This document shows, in pieces, positions 46,279 to 58,678 of a stretch of DNA of 64,000 nt. The stretch lies in assembly GCA_948567375.1 (NCBI GenBank), contig OX419758.1, positions 17,675,001 through 17,739,000 on the forward strand, read 5' to 3'. The translations under genes were made by a program, and so were the position numbers. The notes under the pieces were generated by a model. The model saw only the letters and a program-made list of their open reading frames with translations. It did not search any database and had not been told where the DNA came from. The DNA comes from Lunularia cruciata (taxonomy: Eukaryota; Streptophyta; Marchantiopsida; Lunulariales; Lunulariaceae). Within the stretch, counting starts at the first letter, position 1. Each line of letters starts with the position of its first letter.

Positions 46279-46776
46279 CTAATCTTGAGAACTAGCTGAT
46301 GAAGGTGGTAGTATTTCTGTAGCTGTACTAAGACTCTCTCCAAGATCCTTCACCAAAGTTTCCAAAAGTGCTTTTACTCCACTACACTCATGTCCTTTTG
46401 GAAGTCCTTCAACTCCACAAACCTCACACAACTCTTTGGTCTTAGATCTTCTCCCTCCCAATCTTGGTGAAGAAGGTCCAACATGCAAACCCAAGTCAAG
46501 TAAGCCTCTCCTTTCCCTCAATCTCTTGCTCTCAAAGGTCAATGGACATGAACTTGCCTTATGTCCCTTCTCTCCACATAGAAAGCACTTAGACTCACTC
46601 TTTCCTCCAAGTGGTGTAGGTTTTTGGATCCTCTCAACACTCTCTTCAAATTCTATTGTAAACTCTCTTTTCCTCAAATCCACCCCTACAATCACCTCAA
46701 ACCCTTGGGGAACCTTGCATAATCTCAATTTCCACTCTTGATGACTCTCCATGTTCCCCAAGATGAATCTAAACAC
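46279..46776 (-). CDS. Extra zinc-finger leader protein of family Y (165 aa)
   Basis: This open frame lies between the 5' LTR and gag-pol, in the same direction. It has a CCHC knuckle at C64, C67, H72 and C77 (CFLCGEKGHKASSCPL) and a second cluster at C117, C120, H129 and C131 (CEVCGVEGLPKGHEC). Before the knuckle, VIVGVDLRKREFTIEFEE followed by a Pro-rich linker recalls the beta-strand plus knuckle arrangement of plant DUF4283/zf-CCHC_4 proteins and LINE ORF1. Gag has its own knuckle, so this is not gag. A homologue lies at 2-502. The start is the first Met of the frame; an overlapping frame at 46725-46913 (QFCRVEISCMR) is also conserved in the older copy and might belong to a longer product. 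Confidence 0.65.
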   Translation of the reverse strand: MFRFILGNMESHQEWKLRLCKVPQGFEVIVGVDLRKREFTIEFEESVERIQKPTPLGGKSESKCFLCGEKGHKASSCPLTFESKRLRERRGLLDLGLHVGPSSPRLGGRRSKTKELCEVCGVEGLPKGHECSGVKALLETLVKDLGESLSTATEILPPSSASSQD

Positions 46777-47584
46777 TCAAACATGCTTTTTGTTGATCTC
46801 AAGCTTCTCATGCATGAGATCTCCACTCTGCAGAATTGACCCTTCCTCACAATGTCATTCAAATCTCCCAACCAATACGTCACAGTCCTCTGAAATTTTG
46901 CACACTTGATCACAACTCCAGGGCGTCCCTCCCTGCAAAATTTCAGATCTTTTCATTGAGCCATTTGGCCTAGACACCTTTCTATTCAGCACCCATATTT
47001 CAGATTTGGTCTGAAAACCACCCCCCTCACTTCAAAAACTCATCACGCCCTGCGCAAAAACGATCTCTCTCTAATTTTTGTGGCAGCAGGTAGGATACAA
47101 TGCACTGAATTTGCTTGGAAATTTTCAGGACAATTCACTGAAAATTGAAGAAATGGCAGACTCTGTACAATTTTCCAGAGAGCATGCAGTTGCGGGAGCA
47201 CTTTACCCTATCAACTTTCAAAAATTCTAGCCCAGTGCGCATAGAAGCTCTCTCAATAATTTCAAGTGTGCTAACTGAAAGATAACCCAAGCTATCATGT
47301 GTAGAAATCTCAAGTCCAGATCTCAAACTTGAGATTTTGCCCAAAATCACCTTAATCCCCAAAATTTGCAATCCACCTCACACAATCTCTCCAATTCCTC
47401 TCATGTGTACAAGATGTACAAAATCACCTCAAAGACATCATAATGAACTACAGGGTATACAAATGGATCTTGGTTCTCTAACATAAGTTCAGCCCTCTCC
47501 TCTCCTAATGTTCTCTCCAAGTGAGCTCTCATAGCCTCCTTCTGCCTAATGTAGAATTGGACGCGGAACATTATCTTGCCTTCT

Positions 47585-47612
47585 AGAGAGGTCCCGGCAA
47601 CGGAACCAAAAA
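47585..47612 (-). promoter_or_regulatory. Primer binding site, tRNA-Asp-like
   Basis: The minus strand reads TTTTTGGTTCCGTTGCCGGG after the 5' LTR. From TGG on, it matches the complement of a plant tRNA-Asp 3' end except at two positions near the CCA. The older copy keeps it with one more change. Confidence 0.65.
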
Positions 47613-48291
47613 TGTGGGCCGGCCTGTCTCTCACTCAGGATGAACCTCTGATGGCTATTATGGTAGCGCACCATGGACTAAGAAGGCAAGGAACCCCAAC
47701 TCCATCATACTCCTCCAAGGCTAACACTCCAAGACTCAAGACATTGCTCACTAGAGAACTCAATGAGAGAGAGATAGTTGCAAATGAAAGGATGATGAGT
47801 ACCTCCTCACTCCTTGTTTATATACTTGTGAAATAGTTACGTACCAAAGTTACTAATTACCGTAGTAACTCAAGTTACTAGACTAAAAGTCAAGTAAAGT
47901 CAAAAAGTAGAAAGGAATATCCATTCACATGGGCATATTCCCCTTATCTTGACCCAACCACTAAAGCAAGGATTCCTTCACATGGGCTATCCTTGGACTA
48001 AAGAAGAATCCAAAACAAAAAGGCTTGCGGGCCCAAGAGTTCTCAACTCTTTCCCCAAAGCCAAACACCTAGGAATAATACCAAGTCAACACACTAAAAT
48101 CCAAAATAGTGGTGCTCATCTTTCCTACTTCCTCTAAAGTAAGGTCCCATCTATCTTAGCTATGACTAACTTTAGCTAACCATGACTAATATAGAACCAT
48201 CCTTTATCTCTATATAAATAATATCTCTTAAGTACTTGTAATACCAAGCTAAATATCACAATACCACACACATGCACAAATGGGTGTTACA
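47613..48291 (-). repeat. 5' LTR of young Y element
   Basis: The minus strand starts TGTAACACCCATTTG. A TATA box (tatttatata on the minus strand) lies at 48211-48220, about 70 bp from the LTR start. Confidence 0.95.
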
Positions 48292-48340
48292 GTCCATTGC
48301 TCTATCTAGAACACTAGTTCATATGATCCATAATTGATAT

Positions 48341-48566
48341 AATCCATAAGAGAGTAATCACATTAGGTGATGCTTCTTTATATGCTCAGGTTGTTTATAG
48401 ACCATATGACTCACATAGCTAAGAGATCTCAGATGTTGTAGAGCAAATTCTTCTTATTTACACTATTGGGACTTAGTCACATTTTACTGCCTATGTTTAT
48501 TCTAGACAGGGCTTGATAGGGTCTTCCCATCCTTCTTGTTATCTTCCATGGTCACGTTTTCTTTTA
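48341..48566 (+). repeat. Dispersed repeat R, copy 2
   Basis: The blocks ccataagagagtaatcacat, gggacttagtcacattttac, gggcttgatagggtcttccc and atggtcacgttttc appear in the same order as in copy 1. It lies 50 bp from the young Y element. Confidence 0.7.
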
Positions 48567-51500
48567 TTTACTAGTAAAGAAAGGTAGATTTTGGAACCAA
48601 ACTAACTCAAATTTGAGTTGATGTTTCAGCAATCAAGACCCTCATTGATTAAGTGCAACTTGTCATATCAAAAGTGGATACGATAGAAACTTGAAGAGGA
48701 AAAGGTTAAATTTTGGCATATCTTCTCGTGTATGGATTTCGACGTAAAAAGATGAAGTCATAAAAAAAAAAAGAATTAGTAAAAGGAGCTATTTCTTAAA
48801 GGATCGCTAGTCATACAAGTTTCTCACTCGTAGGGAGAACAATCTTTTCACTCAAAGCACGAACTTTCTTGCATTTCATGTGTCCATCTAATGTGCACCT
48901 AAATACAGTCTGTCCTCTTTGCACGACCCGAGTTCATGCATCTGAAAATCTTATCGAGTCACAATTGAATTTGAAATATGCACATCAAAAAGTAATAAGG
49001 GCTTTCAATTCTGTCGTTACTTTCGTTCAAAAATATTCATTCCATTTCGAAGTTATTTTGCGAAGAAATTTCTAGATAGTTTTTGCAAGAATTGATGAGT
49101 TTATGTTTATGTTCAGGGTTGTAGACTGCGTTAGTTCTTTATCAACGACTCTCAAGTCCGCAACACTCTAAATATCTCCCATAAAAGTATCTTTGGGCAG
49201 TTCCTTTTTCCTGCAAACTGTTTTATGGGTCTTGAAATTGTTTGTAGTGTCTATGTCATATCGAACCGATTCCGTAAAAATGAAAATCGAATCGCTCAAA
49301 TAGCCGAAACCACCGAATAACTCTTCAAAACTGATGCATTAATATATTAAAAAAAGATAGGCTGCAGCTGCTAAATTGCTGGCCGCCGTACAGGGATCAC
49401 CATTTATTCTTTGTTCTTTAAAAGAGTAATAAATATTTGATGCTTTTATTTTTATTCTGTTTGTGGTAATATTTATGAGTCTGAATCAAAATTCTATAAG
49501 TGTAAGTTTTCATATGTAAGTAAATTAATTTAGACATTGAGACAGAATCATTCATCTACTCAGAAAAATATCTATGAATGCGAAATATTTATCTTATTTG
49601 GAAGATCAAGTTAGATTCTTTCTTTTGTACAGTTTTCAAACTCCTTCGCACCATTTTTGTTAGAAACTCTTACGATTACAAGAGATAATTTGTCCTTCAA
49701 ATCGTTACATAATTATAATCTAGTCTAATCTTAAATAAGGAGAGTAAAAAATGTGTGTAAATATCATATAATTCATCCTCCATCAATAATAGGATGTATA
49801 AATGAATAAACTGACACAAATCATTAAAAATCATCTGTTCTTGTTTAAATACGTAAGTGATGATCGGGAATTACGATGTAGAAATTATCACATTATGGAG
49901 ATATATCATATCTCTATGGTGGGAACTGATATGCAGCTATCTACTATTTGGAATAAAAAATGGAATTACAGAGAGATAAAAATGAAAAAAATTGATTCAT
50001 GTGGAAAATAAATTTTAATTTAGAATAAAATATAATTAATGATTTTTATTAATTATAATTATAAATTTCTTGACCTTATTTTTGAATTATGCCATTTCGT
50101 ATCACATCTAGGATAAGCACTTGATTTTTTAGTAAGAATAAATTAATTTCAAAATATTTCAACCTATACCGATAAAAACAAGGTTATCCATGTTAGTGTG
50201 TTTTTAGTAGAATATCTGTATCAACATAAATAAATCAGCTCAGGAAATTTGAAATATGGGATTTAAGTACCAGTTATCTGATGATAAGTTTTAGGGTCCA
50301 AGTGCATAACAATTATAAAAATATCTTCCTTCCAAGATGCATTATTTTAATAGTGTATATATCAATCGTGAAAAAATAAAGGATTTAAAATAAAGTAATT
50401 CATCTGAAAATATATATGCTATACATGTAACGCATATAAAACCAGAAATGTGCTAAAATCAGCAATAAGTACCAACATTTACATATTTATGCTGATCCTC
50501 AACGCCTCAACTTGTGTCTTCTCGCATCAATACTACAAAAAGCAGGTGATTTTCCAGAGGGAAAAGAATAATGTCCTTTCTAGCTTATAGCTAATGTAAC
50601 AAGGTTGTCCTTGTTACTGTGCTTTTGATGGAAACTATACATCAACACAAAAAATTCAGTTCTAACACAATTAAATATTCAATCTTTTTTCTAACATTTG
50701 ATATGATAATGAAGTGATAGAATATATATAAAAGCGGATATCGATTGTATCTCATCCTTCCAAGCTATATTATTTAAGTTAGGACCCGTTGTTAAACATT
50801 CCCGATGAAACATTTTAACAAATTCCATTCAGTATACCAGCTAGGGGAACATAAAGACCACTTGAAATAAACTTCATTAAAAAGACTTGAATTCAAACAC
50901 GGTAAAGACTACCCTTATACAATGGTCGATTGATGTAGCAAATCATCTCATTTTTTTTCTTCTTCTATTATCAAGATATGTTGAACTCTCCATATGTTTA
51001 CCTTTCTGCTTTTAGCTTGTGAAGGAAATTCAAAATCTGAGATATCAACTAGGACATGTACTCCTTCTACAATGATATATTTGATAAATCTCTTGATCGA
51101 GGTAGATTTCCCTGGATAATCCACTTGTAATATTGAAATGTTTTAAAGTCAAAAGACATTGCGTCTTCTATTCGTAAGTTTATTTCATTTCAAACAGTTT
51201 GTCATGTACAAATCGTACTTGTGTAAAGTGTTGATTATGCTTCGCTGTCTAATACTCCCTTTTAATTTGCAGACGTGGAGAAGTTAACTTTCTGCTTACC
51301 AAGATGAAGTAAATGATACATAAACACTGGTCTAGAAAACGGTCAAAAGAATATTACAAGATTACAATTGGCTGTTTAAAGGAAGCATTTGCTAAACTAG
51401 TTACAACATGGCCAAGAGCACTAACATTTTTGGGTATTGAATATAGCAGAATTTTAATCCGACTTGTTTCTAAGGATTGATTGATTGTAAAATGAATTGT

Positions 51501-52450
51501 TCCATACTTTTGTCGCAGTTTGTAATCGTATATAACTTACCCTTGATTCTGTCCTGAATAGAAGTCATAACTTAACAAGTGAAAAGAAGTGTTGCAGATA
51601 CATGGAAGCTAAAGATGTGTATAGATTCTACCTAGAGGACGAAAGTCAAAAAGTAAATTAGAAATATTAGAGTTTCCCTTGTTCCTCTTACTAGCACTCA
51701 AGTCCGTCAATGTTAAGAACAGTGCACATAAACAAAAGCTGCGGTAGTATGGTTCACACCCCATGTGGAAACGGTCCATGTATAATAGGAAAAGAATTTA
51801 ATCTATTTCACTTCGACTACTCAAAGGCATTCATATGCAATAAAACTAACTTCTAAATGGAATTGGAGTGCACGTTAAAGTAGTTGCGGACTATCTTACC
51901 TCCTCCTAAGCAGCGCTTTAGGTACCCAACTTTACATCGGCAGTAGTCAAAGATTCAAAACCTTTCAAATTAGTTTTTTTCAAATTAGTTTTCAAATTGT
52001 ATCTGCAAGGCTTCTCTTCAAAGATCAATACCTCTACTAATATGAGCATTGAGGAAACGGTGATTCTAGCACAACCTCTTCCCCTTTAAAATTGACGTGC
52101 AGTGAGATATTGTATGTTGATTGTAAGATATTAGCATAATGCTGGGCAATGATGCATTTTACCACCAAGTATGTATCCATGAGACTTGGATAACCGAAAC
52201 GTTCTATAGGTCTTCTTTTCCTTTTGTCTCCTGTCGCTTTTGATCAACATTTTTCTAGCTTATTTCATGTGAATGAGAATAACCCATAGCTTATGTCTTC
52301 AAATCACACAATCTATACTATCAACGAAAGATGGGATCTAGGGCAAAACTCAAGGACTAGAGTGAAGAGAGGTAAACATCTATGAAGTAATGGAAATAAT
52401 TATTCACATGTTGGAGGAGGTTTTGGCATTATATAGATTTAATGAGAAAG
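48567..52450. other. AT-rich intergenic spacer
   Basis: No coding frame over 70 codons and no element ends were found. Nothing recognised. Confidence 0.6.
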
Positions 52451-52575
52451 GATGACGCATAGAAAATATGAAGGATGGGAAGACCCCATCAAGCCGTACA
52501 AGGGAGAGATGAAAAAGGTAAAATGGGGCTAAGCCCAAATAGAGTATATATGAGAAATCTGCCCCACAGATTTAA
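52451..52575 (-). repeat. Dispersed repeat R, inverted partial copy
   Basis: On the plus strand it reads gaaggatgggaagaccccat then ggtaaaatggggctaagccc, the reverse complement of the core blocks of the other copies. Confidence 0.7.
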
Positions 52576-53989
52576 TAGGAATTAGAAAAGTTGTGACTAT
52601 GTTTTAGTTCAGTTGTTTTGAATCTGTGCTTTATGTATGGTATGGTAATCATCCTACTAGAGAAATGGGAGCAGTGGAGTTAAGTACAGTATATATCACA
52701 AAACCTACTTTTCTTTGGATTCGCCAGTTTTGATAAACTCAAGGATGAGCAAAAGAGATACTAAACACCAATCTTCATAATCATGTTCCTCAATTGGTCT
52801 AGCCTGTATATTAAAAAATAAAACCAAATAATTGTGTATCAAAGTAAAGTATCCATTCAGAAGTGCAAGGTATCAAAGGTATCCAGTGGTATTGTATTAA
52901 AAATTGCTAAACATTTCAAATTTCTAGACACAAAAATATAAAATATAAGTGCAAATATATGTTCTACTTCATTGACATATGTATAACCCTACAATTTATT
53001 TAAATTTTTCAAAAATATATATTATTTGATAAAAATATCTTCAAGTATATACAAAAAAAAATATCAAATTAAGAAAAAATATAAAGCTCTATATCTAGGT
53101 AAAATAATTAATTTTCTACTTTATATTTTTTATAAAATTTTAAATTTAGAAAGAGAAATGAAATCTTTAAATTTAGAATATTATCAATAGTTTTTTTTCA
53201 GGTCCTTTTTCCTTAAATGGTTCTCCTGGATATAAAGTACTTTAAATACTAGAAAACCATGAGTTATAGACAAGGTGAAAACTTTAACTTCCATATTGTA
53301 TATGGAGTTCAGTTTGAGTTTTATAAATACAAATAGTTATACTCAAAATTTGATTTCTTAGATACAACACATTTTATTTAAACGCGAGACCCTAAACAGT
53401 ATATTCATGATACATATCATGATTTAAATTATATGACTAAGTCAGGAAGAGTAAAATATTCACTCTCATGTAATATGTCTTTAATTTTTGTATTTCAAGG
53501 TACTAGATATAGTTTCATTATAAGGTTACTTAACCAAAAACTTTATGACACCATTAACTTATCTTTAGATAATTAAATAAAATAATATTTTAAGGTAAGA
53601 ACAAGAAACATTATATTCACATCATAGACTAGGGACTAGAACTAATCTTAAACTTCCTTGTAATATTTCTATTATATATAAAATTACTAACTATTTTATA
53701 TAGTTTTAGTGAAAGTTTGCATGATAAGTTCTAAGGATTTTTTTAAGGGTTAACAAAAAAATGAATTCCAAGATGAATGCATTTTGAAATATTTACACTG
53801 TGAATGAAATTTAACTATCTAAATATTATTTAAAAATAAAATATAAGTACTGAAATCAGAAACAGAGAGTACTAATTTTAATCATTATATTAATTATAAT
53901 CTCATCCATTTTGTACTAGTTTGTTACATATAATAAGCACTGTATATCTATTGCTGTATATAGAGAATCTGATACTTTCGACAAGAAAA
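52576..53989. other. AT-rich spacer
   Basis: Very AT-rich. No gene or repeat boundary recognised. Confidence 0.6.
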
Positions 53990-54166
53990 GAATCACACTG
54001 GATAAACTTCTTTGAACGCTTTGATCGGGGTATCTTAAGTGCGGTAGGGTAGATTTCTACTCCCTATCTGTCGAGGTTTAGCCCCATTTTACCCTTATAA
54101 CTTGTCCTTGCACGGGCTTGATAGGGTCTTTCCGTCCTTCTCGTTATCGCATGGTCACCTTTCCCT
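53990..54166 (+). repeat. Dispersed repeat R, copy 3
   Basis: It contains gaatcacactggataa, ggtttagccccattttaccc, cgggcttgatagggtctttc and catggtcacctttccc. Confidence 0.7.
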
Positions 54167-54687
54167 ATAGAGAGAAAATATTCTTTCCTAGTTAGATGTC
54201 CTAAATACAATCAAATAGATTCATTGCGGTATTTGTTATCTCATATACTTGCTCCCACTTATTCCTCCTTCTAATAGATAAAGAATTTTAGTAAATTACA
54301 TTTCTCAGCTTATTAAATACTTATGTAACTCCATAAGTAAATCACAATAAATGTATCTTTGGTCATAATAAAACTCTAAATAAAACTATTTCCAAAACGT
54401 TTTTATTCCTAGAAATCTCCAAGACACTACACCATGCATTGCACTGGCCCCCAACTAGTTCACCATGTCACCAAACAGATTCCCTGAAATTTAACTGGTG
54501 AAACCCGTGAATAATCAAGTGCTGAAAACCGTTCCGCATCTCGTACTCAATGCTGACATCAACATCAAATGCCCACCTGAAGAACCGATCATGCGCTTCT
54601 CATTTTCTATTCGGTGGTGGTGGGGATGAGGAGAGGAGAGAGGTTCTTACCTAATTTTTAACAAAGCATATTTTAGATAACGTGTGT

Positions 54688-55068
54688 CCATAGGAGAGCA
54701 ATCACACTAGGCAATGCTCCAGTTATTTGTAGACCTTATGACTTGCATAGCTTGGATCTCTTAGGTGCATAGACAAATGTGTTCATTGCTCTCAGGAAGA
54801 CAATGGTTGGTGCAATCCATAGGAGAGCAATCACACTAGGTGATACTTCTTCTGATGCTCAAATAGTTTGTACAATGCTTCTTCTGATGCTCAAATAGTT
54901 TATAAATCGTATCAGACTCTCATAGCTTGGATATCTTAGGTGCAGTAGGGCAGATTTGTCATATAGACTATATTGGAGCTTAGCTCCATTTTACCTTTTC
55001 TTTATCTCTCCCTTGTACGGCTTGATGGGTCGTCCTTTTCGTTTTCTATGCGGTCGCCCTTCTTCCCA
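54688..55068 (+). repeat. Dispersed repeat R, two overlapping copies
   Basis: The 5' block ccataggagagcaatcacac occurs at 54688 and again at 54817. The second copy runs through ggagcttagctccattttac to ctatgcggtcgcccttcttc. A 24-bp local tandem duplication (cttcttctgatgctcaaata twice) lies near 54847-54905. Confidence 0.75.
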
Positions 55069-58000
55069 TTTGAAATGAAAGAAACAGTCCAATGACCAAT
55101 ATATACACTCTAGAATACAATATCTTATGTACTCGATGCCTTGTGTTTCTTTTCCATTTGCAAATGTGAACTGAAGTGCCTAAAGATGGAAAAGTATCTT
55201 GGTACCCTATGAAAGGCCGATGAGTGTTCCTATGCTCCGAGCCCGGCAAGCACAACCACTATAAGCATGCAGTGGAATCCTGGAACTTTCAACTCACTCA
55301 GGACTGCGGTGGAGATTCTTTTATTTTTCCCACCTTCATATAGATGCAACTCTTCGTCGGATTCTAAATTGTGGATCCTTAATTTGGCTTTTCCCTTTCC
55401 CTCGTTAAGTTTATAAAAAAATTATCTCAAATTGCTCCAAGCACCGGGATCTTCTTTCTTAATACCTTTCACTCTCTATCTTCTGACGGATCCTCCATTG
55501 GGCTTTCCTCAATTTTTCCCCGAGCAATTGTATGGTGCTTCGGGCACTAGGTCCTCATTCTTTTCTTTTCTGAACTTGTAAATTTGGGTGTTAATTTGAA
55601 AGGGTTGAGTTGAAATGCTTTGATTATTACTAGAAATTGCAAAGCATATGTTGAGCACTAGAGTACTCAAAAAAGAATGCGTAGAAAAGGATTAATTAGT
55701 CTGATGATGATTGGAATGTGAGAGAAGAGGATTGGAATAGTGAGGTTTAGAGTTGTAGTGAGCAGGAGAATTATGTGGTAGGTTGAAATTATTCAAGCGA
55801 TGGGCTTTGCTAGATAGGTAGATTTTTACACACATGCTGTGTATTACAATATTGAGATTTTGTTAGTAATTTATTTAGAGACCTGATCTTTTGGATGTTG
55901 GACTATTCTTGTTATTTTGTCCATTTTATCTCTTAGATCGATAATTTTATAGGTGTTTATCGATTGTGTATTCTATTTATTTTGGTTTTCTTCTTTAAAT
56001 CTGATCTTGTCTTCATAGGAGTTTAGTTGCAGATTTCAAGAAAATGTAATTTTTTGGATTTTGGACAAATGATATGTATTCATTTTGTATATTAATAGAT
56101 CCCATCAAAGATCATTCTTGAGTAAGAAAAGTTATACTCTATTGAGTGAAGTATACTTGCTATAGTTCTCAATAGAGTTGGGAATACAGAAGGTTTGAAT
56201 ATTGGGGGAATTAGCATGTAGTAGATTGGCCGGATAGAGAGGAGAGATGGAAATTGAATTTTCTTTTTCTTTTATTCAAAAATTAATTATTAATGTAAGA
56301 TTATTATAATAAGACTAACCATATAAGATTGGATTATGGATTAATTACATTTCCCTTTAGCACAAATACGTACAACTAATAATTGATGGTACAATATATT
56401 TCAATTTGAAGTGGTATAACTCAATAAATTGTCCAATGATTTTTAATGATGAATAAAAGATTATTCATTGTATAAGAGACAAGCATTCACCACCAAAGTG
56501 CTTTTCTGTGTATGTTCTTTTCTCGTTGCTCGTATGGCTAGTATACTAAATTTAAATAATGGATGTTGGAATGCTCGGTCTTGTTAATAAGTTCAAAAAC
56601 CGACGCATTGCATTTCCTGAGAGTCGACTACATATACTTATCGTGCGAGAGAATGAATACACTAAAATGGAGACCGCATAGGGATGGATATGTTTATTAC
56701 TAAAACCGATGCAAAAGCAAATGAATACTTTAACCGGCAACCTCAAACGGATGAAATTACACGTTCCCGCTTGCATTGTTGGAATGCTCGGTCTTGTTAA
56801 TAAGTTGGAAAAATCTCCTCTAGCTAAAGTTGAATTCAAGATGAATTTGCAAATATATTAAGTAAATAAATATTTGACAGGAAGTCCAAAGTATATTTTA
56901 ATTAATCACCTTGTATCCTCATTCAAATTTACCTCCCACTAGACAAATAAGAGTTTAACGACTATATTGCTGAAGCCAATGTTTGGAATAAACACCATAT
57001 TGGTATTTGAAGGCAAGGTGGTATTCCTTGAGTTAAAGTTAAAGTAAATTATCATAATAGCAATACATATTTGTAAAGTGGATTAGTAGTTGCATTATTT
57101 TGCACAACTTTCTAATCAATAAGTGGAGGAAGGAGATTTTATTTTTGTGATAATACATAATCGTTGCATAGATATCTAGCCTAAGCCTAATACGGAGAGG
57201 AGTAGCTTTCAAAGCATCATGGTTAGTTCAAATTGTGAGCCTATACAACTCTATTCATGATAAAACACCAATATTGTTAGTTTAAAGCAGTATGGACTGA
57301 ATTCCATGACACCCTTCCAAGGCACCTCCAAACTTGAAACATTGTTTAGTGAGAAAAAGACAATTGAAGATGAGAAAATGGATACTTTCTTATCTTTAAT
57401 TTATGTAATTATGAAAATATTATAAAAAAATATATTAATAATTATAGTAATTAAAATCATAAGACAAAAAATCATGAGTTTGAGAGAATATCTAAACCTG
57501 TAAGAATAATGTACATGAATATGTGATTTTGTCTTGATACAATAAGTAAATCAAAAGTTTATAATCCACTCTTTTTTGACTTTTATTTAAAAATCCAAAT
57601 AGAATATATTAAAATTATAATGTTCTATAATTAATTTTAAAGTGATTAAATTAAATTAATATTAATTATCAACGCTTCACTACAAAAATTTAAATTTCTC
57701 AATAAACATAGAAATATAAAATTTTCATCTTCCATATATAAAGAATTATTTTTATTGCTGTTTCCATTCATAAATTTTAATTTATATCTATTATAATATT
57801 TTCTATTTTCAAAATAATTATTTTACTTATTTATTTTCCACATTAAAAATCACATATTATATTTTATTGTATATAAACTCTAAAATTTATGTTATTCGTC
57901 CCGTTTGTCAATTCTTCTACTTCCAATTTTTGCACCCACCGGTGCAAAAATTACCCAGAGTCTATGCACGGGATTATCAGTCAATCGTTGCAGTGGTACA

Positions 58001-58080
58001 GAACCCACTTGGACGTTGGATAAATTCCAGACCGGAAGTGAAAGGTGGGAGTTGAGGGTACTCTTTTGATCGGGACTTCT
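55069..58080. other. AT-rich spacer with a 29-bp direct repeat
   Basis: No gene recognised. gttggaatgctcggtcttgt and the following nine bases occur at 56565-56593 and again at 56778-56806. 57260-57900 is extremely AT-rich. Confidence 0.55.
57925..57952. repeat. Perfect 12-bp hairpin
   Basis: The arm aatttttgcacc, loop cacc and arm ggtgcaaaaatt. Confidence 0.8.
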
Positions 58081-58620
58081 CGTCAAGAAAGAAGCAGCAG
58101 GAAATTGGTGGTGTTACCTGATATGGATGCGGAGGATCTCGCATCACAGCCCGCTGGGAGCAATTCTACTCCTGGGATCCACTCTTCTCTCAGAATTATG
58201 AGTTGGGTGTTTTCTCGGTTGTAGGCTGCAGTGTTTCAGTCTTCACGAGATTGCAGGGCATTGGGGAAGGAGGCAAGAGTGGTGTAATGGCCAATCAAGC
58301 TTCTGAAGTGTGAAATTCGCAGAAGAGGGTGGTATCGAATGATTAACTGCTCCTCTGAGCAAAGGAGTTGGACTTAGAACCACAGTGTGTAAGAGACAGG
58401 GCATTGTGCTGCTAAGAAATTAGGAATTCTGTTTGAGGTGATTGCTCCCGAGGTACTGAATTTGCTACCTCCGCAATGTTTCTGATTAATTCCTGCACCA
58501 TGTATCATTTTAAGGAGGATGAGAATTTCAAGTGAATGCCGCAGTGATCTTTCATTAGTGATGGGATCTTGCAGGATGATATTCAGGAGTTTGAAATGTC
58601 ACTGTAGTCTCCTTGAAGCG

Positions 58621-58678
58621 CAAGCGTTCTATAAAACCTATTAGTTCTAGAAAACCAATAGGTTTTATAGAACGCTTG
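58621..58678. repeat. 25-bp inverted repeat, 8-nt loop, one mismatch
   Basis: The left arm begins caagcgttctataaaaccta; the right arm ends taggttttatagaacgcttg. The loop is tctagaaa. It could fold as a miRNA-like hairpin or be a tiny foldback element. Confidence 0.85.

Larger units (their letters stand above)
40468..48291 (-). mobile_element. Complete young Ty3/gypsy element, family Y
   Basis: It is 7824 bp with two 679-bp LTRs (TG...CA) that I read as identical, and a 4-bp target-site duplication gtcc (40464-40467 and 48292-48295). The order on the minus strand is 5' LTR, primer binding site resembling the 3' end of tRNA-Asp, a 165-codon leader frame, a purine-rich leader, an unbroken 1608-codon gag-pol, polypurine tract and 3' LTR. 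There is no chromodomain, so it belongs outside the chromoviruses, near the Tat/Athila side by primer type and RT style. Everything needed for movement appears intact. Confidence 0.97.
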
